Source: an uncultured Lactobacillus sp. (lineage in GTDB: Bacteria > Bacillota > Bacilli > Lactobacillales > Lactobacillaceae). Taken from it: a stretch of 48,852 nucleotides of DNA. The position numbers and the translations under genes were made by a program. The stretch covers positions 87,075 through 135,926 of the forward strand of contig CAJUNC010000004.1 in NCBI GenBank assembly GCA_910587695.1, read 5' to 3'. Of the stretch, positions 1 through 8,578 are shown piece after piece (position 1 is the first letter of the stretch; every line of letters starts with the position of its first letter). The notes below the pieces were generated by a model. It did no database searches and had not been told where the DNA came from. It saw only the letters and a program-made list of their open reading frames with translations.

Positions 1-1278
1 TAGGGTATTGTGGTTGATCTGCACCTGGAATTGGGTTACCTTCTGGATCAACTGGGATAACTTTACCTAATGGTGCGTACGTAAATGTTACCGTTACGTC
101 ATCTTTACCAAATGTACCTTTAGCGTTATCAGATACTGCCTTCAAGTAGTAACCATCGATCACTTTAGCGTCGCCTGTTACATCGTAGTCAGTTCCTTCT
201 TGATAATCTGTACCTTTAGTTACGTTTGGTGTTAATTCTTTGCCGTTTTCATCAACGAATTTTTCGACCAAGCTGTACTTAGCTACTTCATCTTTGACGT
301 AAACAACTGGTGTATCTTCACCTGGCTTATCTGGTGTGACAGTTGTCTTACCTGGATCTTGTGGGTGATATCCTGGAACATCTGGGATCGGTGTTGTGCC
401 ACCCTTGGTTGGATCACTTGGATCATTAGGGTATTGTGGTTGATCTGCACCTGGAATTGGATTGCCTTCTGGATCAACTGGAACAACTTTACCTAATGGT
501 GCGTACGTAAATGTTACCGTTACGTCATCTTTACCAAATGTACCTTTAGCGTTATCAGATACTGCCTTCAAGTAGTAACCATCGATCACTTTAGCGTCGC
601 CTGTTACATCGTAGTCAGTTCCTTCTTGATAATCTGTACCTTTAGTTACGTTTGGTGTTAATTCTTTGCCGTTTTCATCAACGAATTTTTCGACCAAGCT
701 GTACTTAGCTACTTCATCTTTGACGTAAACAACTGGTGTATCTTCACCTGGCTTATCTGGTGTGACAGTTGTCTTACCTGGATCTTGTGGGTGATATCCT
801 GGAACATCTGGGATCGGTGTTGTGCCACCCTTGGTTGGATCACTTGGATCATTAGGGTATTGTGGTTGATCTGCACCTGGAATTGGATTGCCTTCTGGAT
901 CAACTGGAACAACTTTACCTAATGGTGCGTACGTAAATGTTACCGTTACGTCATCTTTACCAAATGTACCTTTAGCGTTATCAGATACTGCCTTCAAGTA
1001 GTAACCATCGATCACTTTAGCGTCGCCTGTTACATCGTAGTCAGTTCCTTCTTGATAATCTGTACCTTTAGTTACGTTTGGTGTTAATTCTTTGCCGTTT
1101 TCATCAACGAATTTTTCGACCAAGCTGTACTTAGCTACTTCATCTTTGACGTAAACAACTGGTGTATCTTCACCTGGCTTGTCTGGTGTCACACTTGTCT
1201 TAGATGGATCTTGGAGATGATATCCTGGGATCGTTGGGAAATCTGTTATACCAGCCTTAGTTGGATCTGTTGGATCAT
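1..1278. repeat. Three tandem 426-bp units inside the adhesin gene
   Basis: Units 1-426, 427-852 and 853-1278 have a period of 426 bp (142 codons). The two that can be compared over their whole length are almost base-identical; the outermost unit differs mainly in its first 60 bases and the innermost in its last 90 bases (1190-1278). Each unit encodes a MucBP-like domain plus the linker motif PVDPEGNPIPGADQPQY. The array touches the window edge, so the true copy number is unknown. Confidence 0.95.
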
Positions 1279-4200
1279 TAGGGTATTGTGGTTGATCTGC
1301 ACCTGGAATTGGGTTGCCTTCTGGATCAACTGGGGTTACCTTGCCCAATGGCTTGTAAACAACTTTTTCGACCAGATCTGTTTGTTCTGTTGTTTTTGCA
1401 GGAACTTCTGGCTTATCAGCATAGTAACCTGGAACAACTGGAACTGTTACTTTATCATAGTTTGGTTTATCTGGAGTCCAAGCTTCATTTGGATTTAAGA
1501 TCTCACCTGTAACTTTATCTACATTTAAAGTACGTGTCCATGTAGATGTTTGTTTGTTATCAGGAATATTAGGCATCTTATTGCCTTGTTCATCAACAAA
1601 TTCAACTGTTGAGGTATATTCCTTTTCGTAGTTATCCTTTGTAGGCCATTTTGGACCGTCTGGATCATTAGGATTGATCGGTGTACCTGGTTCATGTGGA
1701 TCATTTGGTCCAACTGGTGCGATATCATGTTCTAATGTTACATAATATGTTTCTGGTGCATCACCAAATGTAGCATTAGCTGGAACACCATCACTTACTA
1801 ACTTGTAGCCCTTAGCAACATAGCTAGCGATCGTATCTTTAGTCGTATAACCTAAAGAATCACCAGGATCACCTTTAAGTTCTTTAGTCTCAAGAACTTT
1901 ATTGTTCTCTGTCTTATCTTGATAAATGATCGTTACAGGTTGTTGTTGCACGGCTTTCTTATAAACTACAACTGTTTCGTAGTTTGCAGGCATTGGTGCT
2001 ACACCATTGTTGTTCATGAAAGCTTCTGTCAACTTGCCGTTTTGAACGACAGTATCATTAGACATATCCAATATTGCATGAACTGAACTTGCATCCCCGC
2101 CAACTGTTACACCATTGGCATTAGTTGACTTGATACTTGCAGTGTAACCATCGATCGTTGGTGTGTTTACCGCATCATAGGCTGTCTTGGTATTGACACC
2201 ATTAGTAACTTGCCAACCTGAATCTTTAGAAACAACATATAGATTCTTGATATAGTCTAAAATTTGATCAGCTGTATGCGTAGCAGCATATGCTTTGACC
2301 GCGTTGATTTGATCAGCTGTCAGATCAAGTGTGATATCACGCGTTACATCAACTGTTTGTGTAACAGTTGGGGCTGCTTCTGTTCCATCTTCATAAACGT
2401 ACTTGATCACGTTTTTATGTTGTCCAGCAGCTTGTGTTTCTGTTGAGTGTGGGAACCAGATCTGGTGTGAAGCACGCATCGTAGAGATACCATAATACGG
2501 TGCTGTACCTTTAGCACCTTTAACAGTTGGTGAAGATTGGTTATCTTTGATATCATTTGCAAGAATATTTCCTGTCAAACCGATACCACTGATCGATACA
2601 TCTGGATTTGCACCGTTGTCCCAAATATCTTTAGAAGCAAAACCAGATTTATCAAATTCAACTGAGTTAACATTCAACCAAATTTGTTGTGCACTGTCAG
2701 ATTTGATCTGTTGGTAAACAACATAATCTGTACCACCGATCTTAAGAACACCTTTAGTTCCACCCATATAGATCAAGTTGGCAGTGTATTGGTTACTTGT
2801 CGTGTTGATACTTGTACCACCAACAGGCATCCAGCCCGTTGTAGCACCACCTGCAGAATAACGTTGCAAGTTAAGGTACAACGGATCTTGGATATCGATA
2901 ACAGAGTTTGCTGAACCTAATGGGAAGGAGATCAATTCAGCATAGAAGTTCGTATTATCATCGCGAATATCAACAACTGCACCTTTTTTGGAAGTAAAGG
3001 CTGCGTGTGTATTGGCATTTTGTGAGTCTAAAGAAATAACATCATCCCAAGGGTTATCTCCACGACCTGTTAAAATAACACGGAAAGTAGCATATTCATC
3101 GATCGTGATGTTACCACCTTCGTTGACCCCGATATAGTTATAACCATCATAACTACCAGATGTACCTGTCTTACCACTTGATTCAAACAATGTGTTTGAA
3201 TGCTTAGAGATCAGGATATTGGAGTTATCTGCTAGATCTAACGCCACACCACGCCCCTTATTTTGGAAGTGGACATTTGAATATTCACCAGAAGTAAAGT
3301 TGGCGTTGTTACCTAAGATGAAACCATCACGTCCAGTGAAATTAAAGTTTGAATAATTCCCAAATGTCACGGTTGTAGGGCCAGCATTACGCGAACGTGC
3401 TGCATAACCACCAAAGCGATCACTATCTGTGATCCCGATCGCTGGACGAGTTGCCCCGATCGAAACAGCTTGACCGATACTTGTGTTCATGTTTACTGTG
3501 GAGTTCTTACCTGTTAAGAAACTACCACCATTTAGCATGAAGATACCAGCATCATGATAGCGAGCACTATCTGTTGCATTATTGGTGTTCATGTTTACTG
3601 TCATCGTAGCGTTGTCACCAACACGAACAGTCGAACCGTCTGGTAAGTTGATACCATCACCGATCGCAGAACGGTTAAGGGTAAAGTTAGCACCATCTTT
3701 GACAGTTACTGACTTAGCCCCCCAAATATTAGCATCATTACCGTTATCTTTATATGTGTTAACTGTTGGTTTACTTGAAGTTGAAACCGTCGATGTCGTC
3801 GTGCCATCGATCACGACATTACCATTTCCACTGCCACCGTAAAGGGAAGCACCAGAATGTCTTACATCTTTAAAGGTAACTGTTGAATCACTGTTAGTAA
3901 ATGTTACCGCACCATTTGCACTTGAAGTAAAGATATTCAAGTTATCAAACGTGAGATTCATAGTACCATTAACTTTTAACGGATTAGTACCAAAATTGAT
4001 ACCCGAATTGTTATCAGTCCCTTTGATCACAACATCGCGTCCGTTAGCATAAACTGAACTTGAGCCAGCTGTGATCGTACCGCTAACGTTGATCGTATTA
4101 TATTGTGAGCTGTTTAGGGCATTGACAAGACCCATCCAGTTGTTGACAGTGGTGGAAGTACTGTTATCATCTGCTGTTGTTGCAGCACGGAAAACAGGAT

Positions 4201-4753
4201 TTGTTTCAACAACTTGGTCTTTATCAGCTGCTGTATCCTCATTTACTTGACTTACAGCTGTTTTTGATTCATCATTATTGGATAATGTAGATTCTTTTGT
4301 TGATTCGTTTGTTACTGTATTTTCTTGTTTACTGTTGTCTACTTGCGTATTTTGTTCTTCTTTAGCGGAGGAAGTTATTTCTGTTGTAGCATCATTGGTG
4401 GAAGTGGAAGTTGATGCTTGTGTTTGAGTATTTTCATTGGCTTCTGCTGTTTCAGAAGTATTATCAGCTGTTGTCACATCATCATTAGTGGAAGAAGTGG
4501 AAGAAGTTGATGATGTGGCTTTCAATTTGACCGTTTGCTCGTTGATATTTGTGGAAGAATCATCTTGAGTTGCGATCTCTGGTTGTTTATCAGTATTTTG
4601 TTCAGCTGCACTAGCATCTGTGGCTTGCCCAAGGAAGAAGGCCGTACCTACTAAAACCGATGTTACACCTACACTGAGCTTTTTGATCGTATATTTGGAA
4701 ACTTTATTGGCAGACTTTCGCAAATATAGATCTCGATTATTTCTTGAGACCAT
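1..4753 (-). CDS. Giant YSIRK-type mucus-binding adhesin, C-terminus beyond the window
   Basis: The reading frame opens at an ATG (4751-4753) behind a strong AAGGAGAG site and stays open to the left edge, so about 1584 residues are visible and the anchor end is missing. A YSIRK signal peptide is clear (residues 1-50, YTIKKLSVG, then a hydrophobic stretch and ASA). A Ser/Thr/Asp/Glu-rich stalk follows (about 50-195), then an Asn/Gly-rich region of short regular strands (about 200-770) that resembles a pectate-lyase-like beta-helix adhesin domain. After that come a MucBP_2-like unit (about 940-1010), a Muc_B2-like unit (about 1020-1130) and at least three MucBP-like units of 142 residues. By family it should be sortase-anchored and bind mucus or host glycans; the ligand cannot be read from sequence. 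The N-terminal 900 residues closely match the neighbouring adhesin (8575-16626), so the two are paralogues. The LPXTG end is inferred. Confidence 0.9.
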   Translation of the reverse strand, partial: MVSRNNRDLYLRKSANKVSKYTIKKLSVGVTSVLVGTAFFLGQATDASAAEQNTDKQPEIATQDDSSTNINEQTVKLKATSSTSSTSSTNDDVTTADNTSETAEANENTQTQASTSTSTNDATTEITSSAKEEQNTQVDNSKQENTVTNESTKESTLSNNDESKTAVSQVNEDTAADKDQVVETNPVFRAATTADDNSTSTTVNNWMGLVNALNSSQYNTINVSGTITAGSSSVYANGRDVVIKGTDNNSGINFGTNPLKVNGTMNLTFDNLNIFTSSANGAVTFTNSDSTVTFKDVRHSGASLYGGSGNGNVVIDGTTTSTVSTSSKPTVNTYKDNGNDANIWGAKSVTVKDGANFTLNRSAIGDGINLPDGSTVRVGDNATMTVNMNTNNATDSARYHDAGIFMLNGGSFLTGKNSTVNMNTSIGQAVSIGATRPAIGITDSDRFGGYAARSRNAGPTTVTFGNYSNFNFTGRDGFILGNNANFTSGEYSNVHFQNKGRGVALDLADNSNILISKHSNTLFESSGKTGTSGSYDGYNYIGVNEGGNITIDEYATFRVILTGRGDNPWDDVISLDSQNANTHAAFTSKKGAVVDIRDDNTNFYAELISFPLGSANSVIDIQDPLYLNLQRYSAGGATTGWMPVGGTSINTTSNQYTANLIYMGGTKGVLKIGGTDYVVYQQIKSDSAQQIWLNVNSVEFDKSGFASKDIWDNGANPDVSISGIGLTGNILANDIKDNQSSPTVKGAKGTAPYYGISTMRASHQIWFPHSTETQAAGQHKNVIKYVYEDGTEAAPTVTQTVDVTRDITLDLTADQINAVKAYAATHTADQILDYIKNLYVVSKDSGWQVTNGVNTKTAYDAVNTPTIDGYTASIKSTNANGVTVGGDASSVHAILDMSNDTVVQNGKLTEAFMNNNGVAPMPANYETVVVYKKAVQQQPVTIIYQDKTENNKVLETKELKGDPGDSLGYTTKDTIASYVAKGYKLVSDGVPANATFGDAPETYYVTLEHDIAPVGPNDPHEPGTPINPNDPDGPKWPTKDNYEKEYTSTVEFVDEQGNKMPNIPDNKQTSTWTRTLNVDKVTGEILNPNEAWTPDKPNYDKVTVPVVPGYYADKPEVPAKTTEQTDLVEKVVYKPLGKVTPVDPEGNPIPGADQPQYPNDPTDPTKAGITDFPTIPGYHLQDPSKTSVTPDKPGEDTPVVYVKDEVAKYSLVEKFVDENGKELTPNVTKGTDYQEGTDYDVTGDAKVIDGYYLKAVSDNAKGTFGKDDVTVTFTYAPLGKVVPVDPEGNPIPGADQPQYPNDPSDPTKGGTTPIPDVPGYHPQDPGKTTVTPDKPGEDTPVVYVKDEVAKYSLVEKFVDENGKELTPNVTKGTDYQEGTDYDVTGDAKVIDGYYLKAVSDNAKGTFGKDDVTVTFTYAPLGKVVPVDPEGNPIPGADQPQYPNDPSDPTKGGTTPIPDVPGYHPQDPGKTTVTPDKPGEDTPVVYVKDEVAKYSLVEKFVDENGKELTPNVTKGTDYQEGTDYDVTGDAKVIDGYYLKAVSDNAKGTFGKDDVTVTFTYAPLGKVIPVDPEGNPIPGADQPQYP

Positions 4754-4827
4754 TGTCTATGTTTCTCTCCTTCAACTTAAATTTTAGAACCGTTATTTAT
4801 GTTAAACGTTTTTTTATATTTAGAAAA

Positions 4828-4906
4828 TGTATTTTTCAATAAAAATTGTAAAAAAACATCATGAATTTTATATAAATAATTGTATTTTTCAATAAAATTT
4901 GTAAAA
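4828..4906. promoter_or_regulatory. Pair of 26-bp direct repeats upstream of the first adhesin
   Basis: The 26-base sequence TGTATTTTTCAATAAAA-A/T-TTGTAAAA occurs at 4828-4853 and 4881-4906 with 25 of 26 bases identical and a start-to-start spacing of 53 bp (about five helical turns). On the minus strand the proximal copy contains TTGAAA, a possible -35, followed 15 bp later by TATAAA. AraC-family proteins typically bind direct repeats next to the -35, so these are candidate sites for the regulator encoded just to the right. Confidence 0.6.
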
Positions 4907-4943
4907 TTGTTAAATTTGTTAACTAGATTAAACGAAAAAAAGT

Positions 4944-4949
4944 TATAAT
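4944..4949 (+). promoter_or_regulatory. Probable -10 of the AraC-type regulator
   Basis: TATAAT lies 76 bp upstream of the regulator start. No good -35 sits at 17 bp, so the promoter may be weak or activator-dependent. It is 37 bp to the right of the distal direct repeat, in the 272-bp divergent spacer. Confidence 0.45.
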
Positions 4950-5025
4950 GTTAATTGAGTTAGCCAATTATTAAAAGTATTATATATCAATTTTAATTTA
5001 TATATGTAAAGAGGTCACGATTTAT

Positions 5026-6213
5026 ATGAAAAGACTAAAAATGATCAAATCTCTGCATGTTTGTCTTAGACTTCCAATTATTGTCTTTGACGAAAATCTA
5101 GAGATCATCGAAGAGTATCGTTCTAATCAAACACCAGTGCTCTTTAACGACTATGAAAATATTCTAAAAGAAGCTTTGAATTCACATGAGTTATTCAATT
5201 TCATTAGTGGGGAACTAAATGACATGTTTTTACTCTATAATTTTGAGAATTTTCATATCCTATTTGGTCCCTTCAAATGCAATATCGTTGACAAAACCTT
5301 CTTCTATAAGGAAATGAAAGATTTAAAGATCGGCGCTAAAGATCAAGAGATACTCTATAGTTATTTAAATGACCTACCGTTATTTTCAACTAGTGAGCTA
5401 CGTGATATTTTGATCATGGTCCACTACTTTTTTTCTGGTGAAATAAAAGATCTAATGTCTGATAAGGTCCATCTTGAAACAAAGAATTATTCAACTGAGA
5501 TCACCGATGAACGGATCGAATATTTGGTTTCTCAAAACTTCGATTCAAATATGTATCTTTATCTCTATGAACACAAGATATTGGACTATGTGCGTAGTGG
5601 TGATGTCAACAAATTACGTGATATGGTCTTCAAATTAAGCAACGGTGTCATCCCTGCGGTTACGGGCGATACCTTACGCTCAGAAAAAAATTATTCGATC
5701 GTGGTTTTTGAAAAACTATCTCAGGTCGGAATCGAGTTAGGAATGGATATCATCACTGCTTATGGTAGTCGTGATCTTTTCATCAAAAAGACTGAACTAA
5801 GTAACACTTTAGATGAGATCTTACAGGTCAGAGATTCGGCGATCGTTTATTACACTAGCGAAGTAAATAAGGTGATCACCTTACACTTGTCACCACTGAC
5901 AACTTCGATCATTCAATATATCAACACTAATATGTACCGGCCCTTGAAAGTCAAAGAGTTAGCTAGTTATTTTAATATCAGTGAATCTAAACTGCGAACA
6001 CTCTTTAAGACTGAATTAGGCTCGACGGTCCAAGATTATATCATCGATCGTAAGATAGAAGAAGCAAAACTCATGCTCAAGTCAAATGTTACAACTAATG
6101 AAGCAGCTTATACCCTTGGTTTTGCAGATGCATCTCACTTCTCACGGGTCTTTAAAAAGATCGTGGGCAAGACACCAAAACACTATCAGCAATCAGCTAC
6201 TTTGGTCTATTGA
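5026..6213 (+). CDS. AraC-family regulator of the YSIRK-adhesin-adjacent type
   Basis: This is a 395-residue protein with a long N-terminal sensory region and a C-terminal AraC/XylS double helix-turn-helix from about residue 288 (first HTH around KELASYFNISESKLRTLF, second around AAYTLGFADASHFSRVFKK, ending in GKTPKHYQ). A site AAAGAGGT precedes the ATG. A specific AraC subfamily (annotated in TIGRFAM as YSIRK-targeted surface antigen transcriptional regulator) is nearly always found beside YSIRK signal-peptide proteins, and this gene sits between two of them: divergent from the left adhesin and convergent with the right one. The likely job is activation of one or both adhesin genes, probably through the 53-bp-spaced repeats in their promoters. 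The inducing signal is unknown. Confidence 0.88.
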   Translation: MKRLKMIKSLHVCLRLPIIVFDENLEIIEEYRSNQTPVLFNDYENILKEALNSHELFNFISGELNDMFLLYNFENFHILFGPFKCNIVDKTFFYKEMKDLKIGAKDQEILYSYLNDLPLFSTSELRDILIMVHYFFSGEIKDLMSDKVHLETKNYSTEITDERIEYLVSQNFDSNMYLYLYEHKILDYVRSGDVNKLRDMVFKLSNGVIPAVTGDTLRSEKNYSIVVFEKLSQVGIELGMDIITAYGSRDLFIKKTELSNTLDEILQVRDSAIVYYTSEVNKVITLHLSPLTTSIIQYINTNMYRPLKVKELASYFNISESKLRTLFKTELGSTVQDYIIDRKIEEAKLMLKSNVTTNEAAYTLGFADASHFSRVFKKIVGKTPKHYQQSATLVY

Positions 6214-6216
6214 TAC

Positions 6217-6253
6217 AAAAAGGCTAAAACTCAAATGAGCTCTGGCCTTTTTT
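6217..6253 (+). terminator. Terminator of the AraC-type regulator
   Basis: AAAAAGGC (6217-6224) pairs with GCCTTTTT (6245-6252), with an inner CTCA/TGAG stem. It follows the regulator stop at once and ends in a T run. Confidence 0.75.
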
Positions 6254-6269
6254 ATTATATCCACATACT

Positions 6270-6300
6270 AAAAAAGAGGAGAATTGTTCTCCTCTTTTTT
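6270..6300. terminator. Bidirectional terminator at the end of the second adhesin
   Basis: Arms AAAAAAGAGGAGAA and TTCTCCTCTTTTTT are perfect complements around a 3-base loop. T tracts lie at both ends, so it can stop the minus-strand adhesin transcript and back up the regulator terminator. Confidence 0.85.
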
Positions 6301-6313
6301 AGGCTTTTAGAAA

Positions 6314-8578
6314 TTAGATTTCATTTTCATCTTTTTTCCTTTTGCTTGTGAAAGCCATCAAGCCTAACAAACCTGCGACCATTGCGACACCAATTGCTGC
6401 CATGTTGTTAGTGTCTGCATCACCTGTTTGTGGCAATTCAGCTGCTGGTTGTTGCTGTGGTTTTGTCTCAGGTGTCACAACTGTTGGGGCTGGTGTGTCT
6501 GGTTTAACTGATTCTGGTGTCTTTTCAGGTTCTGCTACCTTGGTGTAGACAACTGGGGTATCCTCACCTGGCATATCTGGTTCAACACTGATAGTACCAG
6601 TTGTGTAACCTAAAACATCTGGGGTATCAGTTACGACGACCTTCGTTGGATCGTTAGGATCGTTCTTGTATTGAGGTGTTGGTGCACCCGGAATCGGGTT
6701 ACCTTCTGGATCAACTGGGACGATCTTACCGATCTTATTGTAGACCACATTTGTTTCGATATTTTCTTGTGTAGCCTTAGGACCTAATACATTTGCTTTG
6801 TCAGCATAGTAACCTTCGATCACAGGAACTTTGACATCGTTGTAGTTAGCCTTATCACTTGTCCATGCAGCATCTGGGTTCTTGACCTTACCTGTAACTG
6901 TGTCAACGATCAATGTCCGTGTCCATGTTGATGTTTGAACGTCATCATCACGTAACTTATTACCATCCTTATCAACGAAGTGCACTGTAGAAGTGTATTG
7001 CTTGGTGTATTCGTCTTTAGCTGGCCATTTTGGTCCATTTGGATCATTAGGGTTGATCGGGGTACCCGGTTTATGGGGATCGTTTGGTCCAACCGGTGCT
7101 TCACCATGCTTGAATGTTACATAGTAAGTTTGATCCACGTCATTGTCGTTATCAAAGGTTGCATCACTTGGGAAACCGTCATTCACTAGAACATAACCTT
7201 TGGCAAGTAATTCCTTGATCTTGTCAGCTGTGCTGTATGTGATCTTAGAACCTGACTTACCAGTAAATTTCTCTGTTGCTAAGTCCGTATCTGTTGTCAC
7301 ATCACGGAAGATGACCTTAGCATTTTGATCACGTTCATTTGAAATATCTGGTTTCTTAGGATCTTCATTCTTTTCGTAAACGACTGGTGTATCCTTACCT
7401 GGATCTTCTGGGTTAACGTTTGGTACGCGTGGGGTGTAACCCGGGATCTCAGGAACTGGCGTGATAGCACCCTTAGTTGGGTCTTTTGGATCATTGTTGT
7501 AACCTGGTGTTGGTGCATTTGGGATCGGATCACCATTTGGATCTTGTGGTGTGATCTTACCTAATGGAGTATAGGTGATCTTTTCAACTAGATCTTCTTG
7601 CACCGTTGTCTTACCAGTCACACGACTCTTGTCTGCATAGTAGCCTTCGATGACTGGAGCAGTTACGTCGTCATATTTGCCCTTATCGCTTGTCCAAGCT
7701 TGGTCAGGATTTTTGACTTTACCTGTAACCGAATCAACGATCAATGTCCGTGTCCATGTTGATGTTTGAACATCATCATCACGTAACTTGTTACCATCTT
7801 TATCGACAAATTGCACTGTAGAAGTATATTGCTTGGTGTATTCGTCTTTAGCTGGCCATTTTGGTCCATTTGGATCATTAGGGTTGATCGGGGTACCTGG
7901 TTCATGGGGATCGTTTGGTCCAACTGGGGCTTCACCATGCTTGAATGTTACATGGTAAGTTTGCACTGTGTTGTCATCGTTATCAAAAGTTGCTCCAGCT
8001 GGGAAGCCATCTTCAACTAAGACGTAACCTTTGTTGGTCAATTCTTTGATCTTATCAGCTGTGCTGTAGTCGATCAAAGAATCTGGATCACCGTAAACAT
8101 CAACACTGTCGATCACTGTACCTGTTGTTGTATCACGATAGATGATGCGTGCAGCTTGTTTGTCCTTTTCAGGTGTTACTGGAACATAAACGACTGGTGT
8201 ATCTTCTCCTGGCTTATCTGGTGTCACACTTGGCACTTGTGGTGTGTAACCTGGAACGACTGGTACTGGTTGATTTGGAACGACTTTGCCCGGCTCTTCT
8301 GGATCATTGCTGTAGGTCGGTGTATCAGCACCTGGGATCGGAGCGCCACTTGGATCGACTGGTACAATATTGCCTAACTTAGCGTAGACAAACATTACCG
8401 TCACATTATCGCTTCCGATAGTTCCCTTAGCATTTACTGGTGTTTCCTTCAAATAATAACCTTCGATCACTTTAGCATCGCCAGATACATCGTAGTCAGC
8501 ACCCTTCTTGTAATCGGAGCCCTTGATTACTTGTGGCGCAAGTTCATTACCAGCTTCGTCAATAAATTTCACCGTCAA
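6314..8578 (-). CDS. Adhesin C-terminal fragment with LPQTG anchor (downstream half of a frameshifted gene)
   Basis: This 754-codon frame starts in the middle of a MucBP-like domain at an internal ATG with no ribosome binding site, and it continues the adhesin encoded at 8575-16626 in another frame. It holds three more linker motifs of the type GxIVPVDPxGxPIPGAxTP, two 277-residue MucBP_2 plus Muc_B2 modules, a Pro/Thr-rich wall-spanning stretch, and a complete sortase signal: LPQTGD, a hydrophobic segment and the charged tail SKRKKDENEI. Restoring one base near 8631 joins it in frame to the upstream part and gives one protein of about 3437 residues. Alone it has no signal peptide and would not reach the wall. 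It is therefore either half of a pseudogene, one state of a reversible frameshift, or the product of a sequencing error. Confidence 0.9.
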   Translation of the reverse strand: MTVKFIDEAGNELAPQVIKGSDYKKGADYDVSGDAKVIEGYYLKETPVNAKGTIGSDNVTVMFVYAKLGNIVPVDPSGAPIPGADTPTYSNDPEEPGKVVPNQPVPVVPGYTPQVPSVTPDKPGEDTPVVYVPVTPEKDKQAARIIYRDTTTGTVIDSVDVYGDPDSLIDYSTADKIKELTNKGYVLVEDGFPAGATFDNDDNTVQTYHVTFKHGEAPVGPNDPHEPGTPINPNDPNGPKWPAKDEYTKQYTSTVQFVDKDGNKLRDDDVQTSTWTRTLIVDSVTGKVKNPDQAWTSDKGKYDDVTAPVIEGYYADKSRVTGKTTVQEDLVEKITYTPLGKITPQDPNGDPIPNAPTPGYNNDPKDPTKGAITPVPEIPGYTPRVPNVNPEDPGKDTPVVYEKNEDPKKPDISNERDQNAKVIFRDVTTDTDLATEKFTGKSGSKITYSTADKIKELLAKGYVLVNDGFPSDATFDNDNDVDQTYYVTFKHGEAPVGPNDPHKPGTPINPNDPNGPKWPAKDEYTKQYTSTVHFVDKDGNKLRDDDVQTSTWTRTLIVDTVTGKVKNPDAAWTSDKANYNDVKVPVIEGYYADKANVLGPKATQENIETNVVYNKIGKIVPVDPEGNPIPGAPTPQYKNDPNDPTKVVVTDTPDVLGYTTGTISVEPDMPGEDTPVVYTKVAEPEKTPESVKPDTPAPTVVTPETKPQQQPAAELPQTGDADTNNMAAIGVAMVAGLLGLMAFTSKRKKDENEI
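6700..8390. repeat. Two consecutive modules of about 831 bp in the adhesin
   Basis: Coding segments recur with an offset of 831 bp (for example 6910-7107 against 7741-7938), giving 277-residue modules made of a MucBP_2-like and a Muc_B2-like domain. A related pair with an offset of 828 bp lies at about 8750-10430. Boundaries are approximate. Confidence 0.7.

Noticed and set aside
283..912. Two identical 67-residue minus-strand frames spaced 426 bp
   Set aside because: They are alternate frames inside the tandem adhesin units; their identity simply reflects the repeat.
1..1278. CRISPR array
   Set aside because: The repeats are coding units of 426 bp with no short repeat-spacer pattern and no cas genes.
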